From positions 2,108,001 to 2,172,000 of the forward strand of contig NZ_JACKXE010000001.1 in assembly GCF_014212315.1 (NCBI RefSeq): a stretch of 64,000 nt of DNA, written 5' to 3'. The number at the start of each line of letters is the position of its first letter. The first letter of the stretch is position 1. The notes under the pieces are model-generated. The model did no database searches and was not told the DNA's origin. It was given only the letters and a program-made list of their open reading frames with translations. The DNA comes from Nocardioides luti (GTDB lineage: Bacteria; Actinomycetota; Actinomycetes; Propionibacteriales; Nocardioidaceae). The translations under genes were made by a program, and so were the position numbers. Of this stretch, positions 18,955 to 27,921 are shown in pieces.

Positions 18955-21900
18955 GTGAGTACGACGCTTCGCGGGGCACGGGTCGATGCGCCCGAGATGC
19001 CCTCCGGCAAGATCGTGCTCCAGCCGCCACCGGAGATCGAGCCCAACGAGGGCGCCGCGGGCGTGCTCATGAACGCCATCCCGATGCTGGGCAGCCTGGG
19101 CTCCATCGTCCTGGTCGCCTCGATGGGCGGCGGGTCCGGCGGTCGCGGCTACATCGCGGCCGGCATGTTCCTCTTCGCCACGCTCGGCTTCATCATCGTC
19201 CAGCTGGACCGGCAGAAGAAGCAGCGCACCCAGCAGGTGACCGGGTCGCGCACGGAGTACCTCCGCTACCTCGGCAACGTCCGCAAGGTGGCCCGCGAGG
19301 CCGCCGACCAGCAGCGCAAGGCGCTGACCTGGCACCACCCCGAGCCCTCCTCCCTCCCCGCCCTGGCCGAGGAGCGCTCGCGGCTGTGGGAGCACGCGTC
19401 GTCCGACCCGAACTTCCTGCACGTGCGGTACGGCGTGTGCGCGCAGCCGCTCTCGCTCGAGCTCGTCCCGCCGGAGAGCGCGCCGATCGACCAGGTCGAC
19501 CCGGCCGCCGCCTCCGCCCTGCACCGCCTGCTCGTCGTGCACCGGCTCCAGCCCGACCTGCCGGCCTCGATCGACCTGCGGGCCTTCGACCGCGTCGAGC
19601 TGTGCGGCGACGAGGACCCGGCCCGCTCGCTGGCCCGCGCGATGATCTGCTCGGCCGCCACCTTCCACTCCCCCGAGCACCTCGCGATCGCGGTGCTCTC
19701 CTCGGAGCAGAACCTCGCCCACTGGGACTGGATGAAGTGGCTGCCCCACGCGCTGAGCCAGCGGCAGTCCGACGCGGTCGGCCCGATGCGGATGGTCTCG
19801 ACCAACCTCGCCGACCTGGCCGCGCTGCTGCCGCCGGACCTGAGCGACCGGCCCCGCTTCGGCGCCGACGAGCGCCCCGCGACGCCGCACATCCTGCTGG
19901 TGATCGACGGCGGCACGCTGCCGCCCGGCAACCACGTCGTCCCCCCCGACGGCCTGCACGGCGTCACCCTCCTCGACCTCCCGGCGCGCTGGGACGAGCT
20001 CGAGGACGCCTCGCGGCTGCGGCTGCAGCTCGACGCCGAGCCGGCCCGCGACGGCCGCTACCCGCTCAGCGCGCTGCGGCTGCGCGAGGACACCGTCCGC
20101 GGTCGCGCCGACCAGTGCGACCTCGCGACGGCCGAGGCCTTCGCCCGGCGGCTGACGCCGCTGCACACCATCGCGTCCGGCGCCGCCGAGAACACCACCG
20201 GCGAGATCACCGGCCCGACCGACTTCATGGAGCTGCTCGCCCTCGGCGACGTGCGCACCTTCGAGCCCAGCGCCGCCTGGCGCCAGCGGCCCGCCCGCGA
20301 CCGGCTGCGGGTGCCGATCGGGCTCGGCGAGGGCGGCCAGATGATCCACCTCGACATCAAGGAGTCCGCCCAGCAGGGCATGGGCCCGCACGGCCTGGTG
20401 ATCGGCGCGACCGGCTCCGGCAAGTCGGAGTTCCTCCGCACGCTGGTCCTCGGCCTCGCGATGACGCACTCCCCCGAGCAGCTCAACATGGTGCTCGTCG
20501 ACTTCAAGGGTGGTGCGACCTTCGCCGGCATGTCCGAGATGCCGCACGTCTCGGCCGTCATCACCAACCTGTCGCAGGAGCTCACGCTCGTCGACCGCAT
20601 GCAGGACGCCCTGTCCGGCGAGATGGTGCGCCGCCAGGAGCTGCTGCGCGAGGCCGGCAACTTCGCCTCGATCCGCGACTACGAGAAGGCCCGCGCCGCC
20701 GGCGAGGACCTCGAGCCGATGCCGTCGCTGTTCGTCGTCGTCGACGAGTTCTCCGAGATGCTCTCGGCCAAGCCCGAGTTCATCGACCTCTTCGTCGCCA
20801 TCGGCCGCCTGGGCCGCTCGCTGGGCCTGCACCTGCTGCTCGCCTCGCAGCGCCTCGAGGAGGGTCGCCTGCGCGGCCTCGAGTCGCACCTGTCCTACCG
20901 GGTCGGCCTGCGCACCTTCAGCGCCGGCGAGTCGCGCTCGGTGCTCGGCGTGCCGGACGCCTACGAGCTGCCCGCCGTGCCCGGCCTCGGCTACCTCAAG
21001 CCCGACCAGTCCACGCTGCTGCGGTTCAAGGCGGCGTACGTCTCCGGGCCGCCGTCGGGCCGCTCGCCCGTACGCCGTGACGAGGGCGGCCACCTGCGCG
21101 GGATCCTGCCGTTCACGATCTCCGAGGTGCACACGCTCGAGGTGGCCGAGCCGGAGCCCGAGCCGACCCCGACGCCCCAGCAGGGCGACCAGGAGACGCT
21201 GCTCGACATCGCGGTCGACCACATGATCGGCCACGGCCCCGAGGCCCACCAGGTCTGGCTGCCGCCGCTGGACGTCCCCGACACGCTCGACGAGCTGATG
21301 GGCGACCTCGTCGAGGACCCCGAGCTCGGTCTGGTCTCGCCGCAGTGGCGCAACCTCGGCGGGCTCGTGGTGCCGCTCGGCACGGTCGACCGGCCGCGCG
21401 AGCAGCGCCGCGACACCCTCACCGTCAACCTCAGCGGCGCCAGCGGGCACGTGGCCGTCATCGGCGGCCCGCGCAGCGGCAAGAGCACCCTGCTCCGCAC
21501 GATCGTCGCGAGCATGTCGCTGACGACCACGCCCAAGGAGACGCAGTTCTTCGTCCTCGACTTCGGCGGCGGCACCTTCTCGCCGCTGGCGCGGCTGCCG
21601 CACGTCGCCGGCGTGGGGTCGCGCTCGGAGCCCGACGTCGTACGACGCATCCTCGCCGAGGTGCAGGGCATCGTGGACCGCCGCGAGGCGTACTTCCGCG
21701 CCAACGGCATCGACTCGATCGAGACCTACCGCTCCCGCCGGGCCGCCGGCCGTGCCGACGACGGCTACGGCGACGTGTTCCTCATCGTCGACGGCTGGAG
21801 CACGCTGCGCGCGGACTTCGACGACATCGAGATGGAGCTCCAGCAGCTCGCCACGCGGGGCCTGACCTTCGGCCTGCACATCGTGGCCGGCGCCGCGCGC

Positions 21901-22935
21901 TGGGCGGACTTCCGCGCCGCGATGCGCGACATGTTCGGCACCCGGCTCGAGCTGCGGCTCGGCGACCCGATGGACTCCGAGATCGACCGCAAGATCGCCG
22001 CACTCGTCCCGACCGGTCGCCCCGGTCGCGGTCTGGTGCACGGCAAGCTGCACTTCCTCGCCGGCCTGCCGCGCATCGACGGCGCGCCGGACGCCGACAC
22101 CCTCGGCGAGGGCGTGGACGACCTGATCAAGCGGGTCTCCGCCGCCTGGCACGGCCCGGCCGGCCCCAAGCTGCGGCTGCTGCCCGAGCGGATCGACCTC
22201 GACGCCGTACGCGCCCAGGCGCAGCCGGCCGACGACGACACCAAGCTGCTCCTCGGCATCAACGAGAAGGAGCTCGCCCCGATCGCGCTCGACGTCGACG
22301 CCGAGCCGCACCTGCTCGTCTTCGGCGACGGGCAGTCCGGCAAGAGCGGGGTGCTGCGGACCTACCTGCAGGAGATCATGCGGACGCGCACGCCGGCCGA
22401 GGCGCAGATCGTGGTCGTCGACTACCGGCGCTCGCTGCTCGGCGAGGTGCCCGACGAGTACCTCCTCAACTACCTCACCAACGCCACCCAGGCGCAGCCG
22501 GCGATCCGCGACCTCGCGACGTACCTCGAGAACCGGATCCCCGGGCCCGACGTCACGCCCGACGAGCTGCGGAACCGGTCGTGGTGGTCGGGGGCAGAAG
22601 TCTTCGTCGTCGTCGACGACTACGACCTGGTCGCGACCCAGCAGAGCTCGCCGGTCCAGACGCTGCAGCCGCTGATGGCCCAGGCGCGCGACACCGGCCT
22701 GCACATCGCGATCGCGCGCCGCTCGGGTGGTGCGTCGCGTGCGCTCTACGAGCCGGTGCTGCAGTCGATGCGCGACCTGGCGATGCCGGGCCTGCTGCTG
22801 TCCGGCTCCCCGGACGAGGGCCCGCTCATCGGCAACCAGAAGCCGCAGCCGGCGCCGCCCGGCCGGGGCCGCCTGATCACCCGCGACCGGGGCATCGAGG
22901 TCGTGCAGATGGCCTGGACCGACTCCACGCTCTGA
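18955..22935 (+). CDS. eccC: Type VII secretion ATPase EccCa/EccCb fusion
   Basis: EccC is the motor that recognises WXG substrates and drives export. The 1326-residue protein starts at a GTG after AGGGGG. It has two membrane helices near residues 35-85, then three FtsK/SpoIIIE ATPase domains. Walker A motifs are at 484-491 (GATGSGKS), 837-844 (GGPRSGKS) and 1124-1131 (GDGQSGKS). Only the first domain has a full Walker B with catalytic acid (VVVDE, E598). The second reads IVDGW and the third VVDDY. This fits the family, where domain 1 hydrolyses ATP and domains 2-3 regulate and bind substrate. EccCa and EccCb are one chain here. Confidence 0.97.
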   Translation: MSTTLRGARVDAPEMPSGKIVLQPPPEIEPNEGAAGVLMNAIPMLGSLGSIVLVASMGGGSGGRGYIAAGMFLFATLGFIIVQLDRQKKQRTQQVTGSRTEYLRYLGNVRKVAREAADQQRKALTWHHPEPSSLPALAEERSRLWEHASSDPNFLHVRYGVCAQPLSLELVPPESAPIDQVDPAAASALHRLLVVHRLQPDLPASIDLRAFDRVELCGDEDPARSLARAMICSAATFHSPEHLAIAVLSSEQNLAHWDWMKWLPHALSQRQSDAVGPMRMVSTNLADLAALLPPDLSDRPRFGADERPATPHILLVIDGGTLPPGNHVVPPDGLHGVTLLDLPARWDELEDASRLRLQLDAEPARDGRYPLSALRLREDTVRGRADQCDLATAEAFARRLTPLHTIASGAAENTTGEITGPTDFMELLALGDVRTFEPSAAWRQRPARDRLRVPIGLGEGGQMIHLDIKESAQQGMGPHGLVIGATGSGKSEFLRTLVLGLAMTHSPEQLNMVLVDFKGGATFAGMSEMPHVSAVITNLSQELTLVDRMQDALSGEMVRRQELLREAGNFASIRDYEKARAAGEDLEPMPSLFVVVDEFSEMLSAKPEFIDLFVAIGRLGRSLGLHLLLASQRLEEGRLRGLESHLSYRVGLRTFSAGESRSVLGVPDAYELPAVPGLGYLKPDQSTLLRFKAAYVSGPPSGRSPVRRDEGGHLRGILPFTISEVHTLEVAEPEPEPTPTPQQGDQETLLDIAVDHMIGHGPEAHQVWLPPLDVPDTLDELMGDLVEDPELGLVSPQWRNLGGLVVPLGTVDRPREQRRDTLTVNLSGASGHVAVIGGPRSGKSTLLRTIVASMSLTTTPKETQFFVLDFGGGTFSPLARLPHVAGVGSRSEPDVVRRILAEVQGIVDRREAYFRANGIDSIETYRSRRAAGRADDGYGDVFLIVDGWSTLRADFDDIEMELQQLATRGLTFGLHIVAGAARWADFRAAMRDMFGTRLELRLGDPMDSEIDRKIAALVPTGRPGRGLVHGKLHFLAGLPRIDGAPDADTLGEGVDDLIKRVSAAWHGPAGPKLRLLPERIDLDAVRAQAQPADDDTKLLLGINEKELAPIALDVDAEPHLLVFGDGQSGKSGVLRTYLQEIMRTRTPAEAQIVVVDYRRSLLGEVPDEYLLNYLTNATQAQPAIRDLATYLENRIPGPDVTPDELRNRSWWSGAEVFVVVDDYDLVATQQSSPVQTLQPLMAQARDTGLHIAIARRSGGASRALYEPVLQSMRDLAMPGLLLSGSPDEGPLIGNQKPQPAPPGRGRLITRDRGIEVVQMAWTDSTL

Positions 22936-22955
22936 CCCGCCGCCGCTGGCGCGGC

Positions 22956-23408
22956 TCAGTGCGTGTGGACGCCCGGGCCGTTGAGCTTGAAGCCGGGCAG
23001 GTCGTCGAGGGAGTACTGCGCCTCGAAGGTCCGCACGTAGCCGGTGTGGGAGACCCGCCAGCCGTCCGGGGTGCGGGTGTAGCGGTCCTCGTAGAACGCC
23101 GCCCCCTCGAGCATGAAGCGGAAGGCCTCCACGATGACCTTGTCGTGGAGGTACCACCGCGCCGTCGCGGTGCCGCCCCCCTCGTCGACCGTGATCTCCG
23201 GGTGGTGGACGTGGTGCATGGTGATCAGGCCGGGGCCGAGGTTCTCGCGCATGTACGCCACCAGCGCGGCCCGGTCGGGGAACTGCAGGCCGTTGTAGTC
23301 GGCGGTGGCCTCCGGGAGGAAGCACGCCTCGAAGTCGTCCCAGCGCTTGGTGTCCAGGGTGCGGAGGTAGCGGTACTTCAGCTGGCGGATCTGCTCGATG
23401 TCGTCCAC
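22956..23408 (-). CDS. SnoaL/NTF2-like protein
   Basis: About 150 residues with the cone-shaped NTF2 fold pattern: an initial helix (DDIEQIRQLKYRYLRTLDTKRWDDFEACF), then strands with MHHVHHPEI and a C-terminal sheet ending in GPGVHTH. Related SnoaL-like enzymes act on polyketide or steroid rings, but a substrate cannot be read here. I prefer GTG 23408 because it gives the usual family start (VDDIEQIRQL); GTG 23441 would add eleven residues. It is convergent with eccC, 20 bp away, so it is not part of the secretion locus. Confidence 0.75.
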   Translation of the reverse strand: MDDIEQIRQLKYRYLRTLDTKRWDDFEACFLPEATADYNGLQFPDRAALVAYMRENLGPGLITMHHVHHPEITVDEGGGTATARWYLHDKVIVEAFRFMLEGAAFYEDRYTRTPDGWRVSHTGYVRTFEAQYSLDDLPGFKLNGPGVHTH

Positions 23409-23550
23409 CCGTGCAAGGTAGATCACATCAGCGTGGAACACGGATGTAACCCGGGGTCAACCTCCCGGCGACGTTGCTCGCGCAGGATCTCCTGTAACGA
23501 TCCAAAAGATCTGAGCGACCCAGCCGAGATCCCGCACCCAGGAGCCGACC

Positions 23551-23727
23551 ATGGACAACAAGAAGACCCCCATCGAGCGCGACGTCGAGAAGGCCCGCCT
23601 CCAGCGCGCCGCCCTCCAGACCCGCCACTCGGCCAAGCTCACCAGCCTGATGGAGAACCGCGAGGACCTGCGCGGCGTGCACGCGCTGGCCGACTTCGTC
23701 GACGACTACGTGCGCTGGTCCGCCTGA
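23551..23727 (+). CDS. Small basic/acidic helical protein (58 residues)
   Basis: An ATG at 23551 with GGAG seven bases upstream opens a 58-codon frame ending at 23727. The product (MDNKKTPIERDVEKARLQRA... to DDYVRWSA) is highly charged and should form one or two amphipathic helices. It has no signal or membrane segment. A 142-bp intergenic region precedes it, with GTAACGATCCAAAAGATC, unusually AT-rich for this genome and probably holding the promoter. I do not recognise a family. Confidence 0.6.
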   Translation: MDNKKTPIERDVEKARLQRAALQTRHSAKLTSLMENREDLRGVHALADFVDDYVRWSA

Positions 23728-23755
23728 CCCGGGAGCCAGGCCCGCAGGGCCCGGC

Positions 23756-25360
23756 TCAGCGCCGCCCGGTCTTGAACATCCCCCGCGCGATCTCGCGGGC
23801 GGCGGTGCGCATGAAGTCCTTGAAGGCGCCCGACGTCACGACGTCGTGCACGAGCTCGCCGCCGGCGCTGCCGGTCTGCTTCGGTGCCGCCTTCGGCCTG
23901 GCCGGCTGCTTCCCCGCCGCTCCCTGACCGGCCTTCGCCTCCGCGGCGCGGTCCTCCTCGGCCTTCTTGGCGGCCCCGGCCTCCAGCCGCGCGGCGAGCT
24001 GCTCGCGCGCCGAGTCCCGGTCGACGGCCACGGCGTACGTCGCGTAGCGCGGGCTCGCCTTGACGACCGCGTCCATGGCCGCCGGGTCGGCCGGGCCCAT
24101 CAGCGACTCGGGCGCCCGCAGCCGGGTCCACGCCACGGGCGTCGGGGCGCCGCGCTCGTTCATCACCGTCACGACCGCCTCGCCGATGCCGAGGCCGGTC
24201 AGCACCTGGCCGAGGTCGGCGTACGCGCTGGTCGGGTAGGTGTTGACGGTGGCCTTGAGCGCCTTGGCGTCGTTCGGGGTGTGCGCGCGCAGCTGGTGCT
24301 GGACGCGCGAGCCGAGCTGGGCCAGCACCTCGTCGGGCACGTCGGTCGGGCTCTGGGTCACGAAGAAGACGCCGACGCCCTTGGAGCGGATCAGCCGCAC
24401 GGTCTGGGCGATCTGGTCGAGGAACGCGTCGGAGGCGTCGTGGAAGAGCAGGTGCGCCTCGTCGAAGAAGAACACCAGCTTGGGCCGGTCGACGTCGCCC
24501 ACCTCGGGCAGGTCGTGGAAGAGGTCGGCCAGCAGCCACATCAGGAAGGTCGAGAAGATCGCCGGGCGGTCCTGCAGGTTCGGCAGCTCGACGAGGCTGA
24601 TCGTGCCCCGGCCGTCGGCGGCCACCTGGACCAGCTCGGAGGCCTGGAACTCGGGCTCGCCGAAGAACGCCTCGGCGCCCTGGTCCTGCAGCGTGATCAG
24701 CTCGCGCAGGATGACGCCGGCGGTCGCCGAGGACAGGCCGCCGAGCTCCTTGAGGTCGGCCTTGCCCTCGGGGCTGGTCAGGTGCGCGACCACGGCCCGC
24801 AGGTCCGCGAGGTCGAGCAGCGGCAGCCCGGCGCGGTCGGCGTAGTGGAAGACGAGCCCGAGGCTCGACTCCTGGGTCTCGTTGAGGCCGAGCACCTTGC
24901 TCAGCAGGGTCGGCCCGAACGCCGTCATCGTGACGCGCAGGGGGATGCCGGTGCCCTCGCCGCCGAGCGCGTAGTACTCCACCGGGAACCCGGTGGCCGC
25001 CCACTGCTGGCCGACGGAGGTGGCGCGCTCGGTGATCTTCTCGGACGGGGTGCCGGCCGTGCCGATCCCGGACAGGTCGCCCTTGATGTCCGCGGCGAAG
25101 ACCGGGACGCCCTGCGCACTGAGCTGCTCGGCCATCAGCTGCAGGGTCTTGGTCTTGCCGGTGCCGGTGGCGCCGGCGACCAGGCCGTGGCGGTTCAGCA
25201 TCGACAGCGGGATCCGGATCCGGACGTCGGTCAGGGTCGTGGCGTCCACCATCAACCCCCCGAGCTCCAGCGCGGGACCCTCGAACGCGTAGCCCGGCGC
25301 GACCTGCGCGGCGATCGGGTTGCTCTCGGGCGTCGGGGCTGCTGCGGGCGTCTCCGTCAT
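23756..25360 (-). CDS. HerA-like (DUF853) ATPase
   Basis: The 534-residue protein belongs to the bacterial HerA/DUF853 group of FtsK-HerA ATPases. It has Walker A GATGTGKTKT near residue 72, a Walker B (LVFFFDEAHLLF) near residue 240, and an ITLQDQGAEAFFGEPEF segment. The C-terminal ~100 residues include an Ala/Lys-rich linker. HerA proteins form hexameric DNA pumps, but the physiological role of this stand-alone group is not settled. The ATG at 25360 has no ribosome site, and TACGCT lies seven bases before it, suggesting a leaderless mRNA. Confidence 0.85.
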   Translation of the reverse strand: MTETPAAAPTPESNPIAAQVAPGYAFEGPALELGGLMVDATTLTDVRIRIPLSMLNRHGLVAGATGTGKTKTLQLMAEQLSAQGVPVFAADIKGDLSGIGTAGTPSEKITERATSVGQQWAATGFPVEYYALGGEGTGIPLRVTMTAFGPTLLSKVLGLNETQESSLGLVFHYADRAGLPLLDLADLRAVVAHLTSPEGKADLKELGGLSSATAGVILRELITLQDQGAEAFFGEPEFQASELVQVAADGRGTISLVELPNLQDRPAIFSTFLMWLLADLFHDLPEVGDVDRPKLVFFFDEAHLLFHDASDAFLDQIAQTVRLIRSKGVGVFFVTQSPTDVPDEVLAQLGSRVQHQLRAHTPNDAKALKATVNTYPTSAYADLGQVLTGLGIGEAVVTVMNERGAPTPVAWTRLRAPESLMGPADPAAMDAVVKASPRYATYAVAVDRDSAREQLAARLEAGAAKKAEEDRAAEAKAGQGAAGKQPARPKAAPKQTGSAGGELVHDVVTSGAFKDFMRTAAREIARGMFKTGRR

Positions 25361-25451
25361 GCGAGGCAGCGTAGTGCCGACCCCGCGAAGCACCGGGGCG
25401 TACGCCGGTGGGCAGCCGCGCCGGACGCCGGTGGCGGAGCGTCGGGCTGGC

Positions 25452-25457
25452 TATAGT
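25452..25457 (+). promoter_or_regulatory. -10 element (TATAGT) of a leaderless gene
   Basis: TATAGT is followed by six bases (CGCGGC) and the GTG at 25464. Transcription would begin at the start codon. This is the clearest leaderless arrangement in the window. Confidence 0.6.
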
Positions 25458-25463
25458 CGCGGC

Positions 25464-25760
25464 GTGATCTTCAAGCGCGTGGGCGACGGTCGTCCCTACC
25501 CCGACCACGGGATGTCCTCCCGCGGCTGGGCGTCCGTCCCGCCGCGCCAGGTCCGTCTCGACCAGCTCGTCACGATCAAGGACACGCTGCAGCTGGCCGC
25601 GCTGCTCGACGAGGACTCGACGTTCTACGGCGACCTCTTCGCGCACGTCGTGGAGTGGCGCGGGGAGTACTACCTCGAGGACGGCCTGCACCGCGCGCTG
25701 CGCGCCGCCCTGCAGCAGCGCCACGTCCTGCACGCCCGCGTCCACACGATGGAGGGCTGA
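25464..25760 (+). CDS. VapB-type antitoxin-like protein
   Basis: A 98-residue protein beginning MIFKRVGDGRPYPDHGMSSR and ending in EDGLHRALRAALQQRHVLHAR. Similar actinobacterial proteins are annotated, as I recall, as VapB-family antitoxins. No PIN-domain toxin is adjacent, so a toxin-antitoxin role is doubtful here. The stop overlaps the next gene's ATG (ATGA), so the two are translationally coupled. The real function is probably tied to the downstream LytR_C protein. Confidence 0.7.
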   Translation: MIFKRVGDGRPYPDHGMSSRGWASVPPRQVRLDQLVTIKDTLQLAALLDEDSTFYGDLFAHVVEWRGEYYLEDGLHRALRAALQQRHVLHARVHTMEG

Positions 25761-26263
25761 TGAGCCAGGGACTGCGCACCGCGATCACCGTGAGCGTGCT
25801 CGGCCTGATTCTCGTCATCGGTGCCGCGTGGGGCTACTCCTCGCTGACCGAGCCGTTCCCGGGCAAGGTCGACGCACCCCTGTGCACGAACGTCTCGGTC
25901 GCGCAGGGCGACAAGGTCTACGCCGACCAGGTCGTGGTCAGCGTCTACAACGCCGGCACCCGCGAGGGCCTGGCCGGGCGGACGATGCAGCTGTTCACCG
26001 ACAAGGGCTTCACCGAGGGTGACAGCGGCAACGCGCCCGACAAGGCCGAGGTGGCCACCGCCGAGGTCTGGGCCAAGGACCCGAAGAACCCCGCCGTCCA
26101 GCTGGTCGCGGCGAAGCTCGGACCCGGCACCGAGATCCGGCGCCGGGCCACCGAGGGCGTCGGCGTGACGGTCATCGTCGGCGACGACTTCACCAAGCTG
26201 GTCAAGGGCAAGTCCTTCATCCGCTCCGCGGAGGACGCCACGATCTGCAGCCCGTCCGGCTGA
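25760..26263 (+). CDS. LytR C-terminal domain membrane protein
   Basis: The 167-residue protein has one N-terminal membrane helix (ITVSVLGLILVIGAAWGYSSL) and an extracytoplasmic LytR_C-type domain. Features include VVVSVYNAGTREGLAGRTMQLF and a C-terminal VGVTVIVGDDF. LytR_C domains occur on LytR-CpsA-Psr wall-polymer ligases and as stand-alone proteins. This one lacks the ligase domain. It is coupled to the small upstream gene by a 4-nt overlap. A cell-wall role is likely from the family, but no partner is visible. Confidence 0.8.
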   Translation: MSQGLRTAITVSVLGLILVIGAAWGYSSLTEPFPGKVDAPLCTNVSVAQGDKVYADQVVVSVYNAGTREGLAGRTMQLFTDKGFTEGDSGNAPDKAEVATAEVWAKDPKNPAVQLVAAKLGPGTEIRRRATEGVGVTVIVGDDFTKLVKGKSFIRSAEDATICSPSG

Positions 26264-26287
26264 CGTCGTACGCCGGGGGGCGCGTGC

Positions 26288-27796
26288 TCAGGGACGCCGC
26301 TCGCGGTCGCCGAGCCACTGCGCCAGCCGGCCGCCGTCGCTGACCTGGCGGAGCCTGTTCTCGGTCTGCTCGCGCAGCTTGCGCGGGGTCACGACCAGCA
26401 GGTCGTCGCCGTGGCGCAGGACGGTCCGGCGCTCGGGGACCAGCGTCTCGTCGTCGCGGATCACCATCGAGATGGACGCGCCCTTCGGCAGCCGGAGCTC
26501 ACCGACCTCGACGCCGTGCATCTTCGAGACGGGGCTGATCGTGACCTGCAGCAGGTCGGCCGCCACCCGCTCCAGCGGCGCCGCCTCGACCTCGAGGCCG
26601 CGCGGCTCGGAGCGGCGCGCGACCTTGAGGACGCGGGCGACGAGCGGCAGCGTCGGGCCGGTCAGCAGGGTGTAGAGCACGACCATCACGAAGACCAGGT
26701 CGAAGAGCCGTTGCGAGCCGGTCACCCCCTCGGCCAGCGGGATCGTGGTGAGGACGATCGGCACCGCACCGCGCAGCCCCGCCCACGACAGGAAGCCCAG
26801 CTCGCGCCACGGCATCGGCTGGACCACGGCGCTGACGAGCACCGAGAGCGGGCGCGCGACGAACGTGAGCACCAGCCCGGCGACGATCGCGAGCCCGACG
26901 ATGGACGGGGTGATCCGCGCGGGCGAGAGCAGCAGCCCGAGCATCACGAAGAGCCCGATCTGGGCCAGCCAGGCGACCCCCTCGGTGAACGAGCGGGTCG
27001 CGCCGCGGTGCGGGAGGTCCATGTTGCCGAGGACGAGCGCGGAGACGTAGACCGCCGCGAAGCCGGAGGCGTGCACGGCGGCCGCGGTGCCGTAGGCGAG
27101 GAAGGTGAGCGTGAGGACCGCGAGCGGGTAGAGGCCCGACGACGGCAGCGCCGCCCGGCGCATCACCCAGGCGCCGCCGAAGCCGACGGCCAGCCCGAAC
27201 CCGACACCGGCGACCAGCTCGTAGACGATGATCCCGAAGGCGCCGAGCACGCCGTTGTCCGCGACCGCGCCGGTGCTGATCAGGGTCACGAGGACGACCG
27301 TCGGGGCGTCGTTCAGCCCCGACTCGGCCTCGAGCGAGCCCGTCAGCCGTTTGGGCAGGGGCACCACCCGGAGCACCGAGAACACCGCCGCCGCGTCGGT
27401 CGGGGAGGTCACCGCGCCCAGCAGGACGGCGAGCTCCCACGAGAGCCCGAGCGCGTAGTGCGCGGCCAGGGCGACGACCGCGACGGACACCGCGACCCCG
27501 ATCGTGGCCAGCGACAGCCCGAGCCGCATCGCCGGCCGGGCCTCGCGCCAGCTGGTCGTCAGACCACCCTCGGCCAGGATCACCGCGAGGGCCGCGAAGC
27601 CCAGGGAGTGCGCGAGCTCGGCGTTCTCGAAGCCGATGCCGACGCCGGCCTCCCCCAGACCGACCCCCATGAGCAGGTAGATCAGCAGGCTCGGGAGCCC
27701 GGCCCGCGAGGACAGGCGCACGGCCAGGATGGCCAGGAGGGTGACGGCGGAGCCCACCAGCAGAAAGGTGTCGAGCTGGTGGACGTCGAACGTCAC
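26288..27796 (-). CDS. Potassium/proton antiporter with C-terminal TrkA-C domain
   Basis: The 502-residue protein is a CPA-family exchanger. It has about twelve helices with SPTDAAAVF and ESGLNDAPTV motifs in the ion-binding core, then a cytosolic TrkA-C region (VEVGELRLPKGASISMVIRDDE) that gates by ligand binding. It likely exports K+ in exchange for H+ and controls pH and osmolarity. I chose GTG 27796 because GAGGTG lies about 6 nt before it; GTG 27805 overlaps that site. A TAGACT -10 box lies about 40 nt upstream. Confidence 0.88.
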   Translation of the reverse strand: MTFDVHQLDTFLLVGSAVTLLAILAVRLSSRAGLPSLLIYLLMGVGLGEAGVGIGFENAELAHSLGFAALAVILAEGGLTTSWREARPAMRLGLSLATIGVAVSVAVVALAAHYALGLSWELAVLLGAVTSPTDAAAVFSVLRVVPLPKRLTGSLEAESGLNDAPTVVLVTLISTGAVADNGVLGAFGIIVYELVAGVGFGLAVGFGGAWVMRRAALPSSGLYPLAVLTLTFLAYGTAAAVHASGFAAVYVSALVLGNMDLPHRGATRSFTEGVAWLAQIGLFVMLGLLLSPARITPSIVGLAIVAGLVLTFVARPLSVLVSAVVQPMPWRELGFLSWAGLRGAVPIVLTTIPLAEGVTGSQRLFDLVFVMVVLYTLLTGPTLPLVARVLKVARRSEPRGLEVEAAPLERVAADLLQVTISPVSKMHGVEVGELRLPKGASISMVIRDDETLVPERRTVLRHGDDLLVVTPRKLREQTENRLRQVSDGGRLAQWLGDRERRP

Positions 27797-27835
27797 AGGG
27801 GTCACCTCGCGCGATCGCAGGGGCGGCGGACACGC

Positions 27836-27841
27836 AGTCTA
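27836..27841 (-). promoter_or_regulatory. -10 box (TAGACT) of the antiporter gene
   Basis: TAGACT on the minus strand gives a leader of about 33 nt with a GAGGTG ribosome site. It is the same hexamer as before lysC and the SRP RNA. Confidence 0.4.
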
Positions 27842-27921
27842 TCGGTGACCGGCCCCGGCCCCGTGCGGCTGCGACGGGGCTGGACCGGGGCCGCTCGGGG
27901 CCGTGCGTGCCGGCTCGGCGA

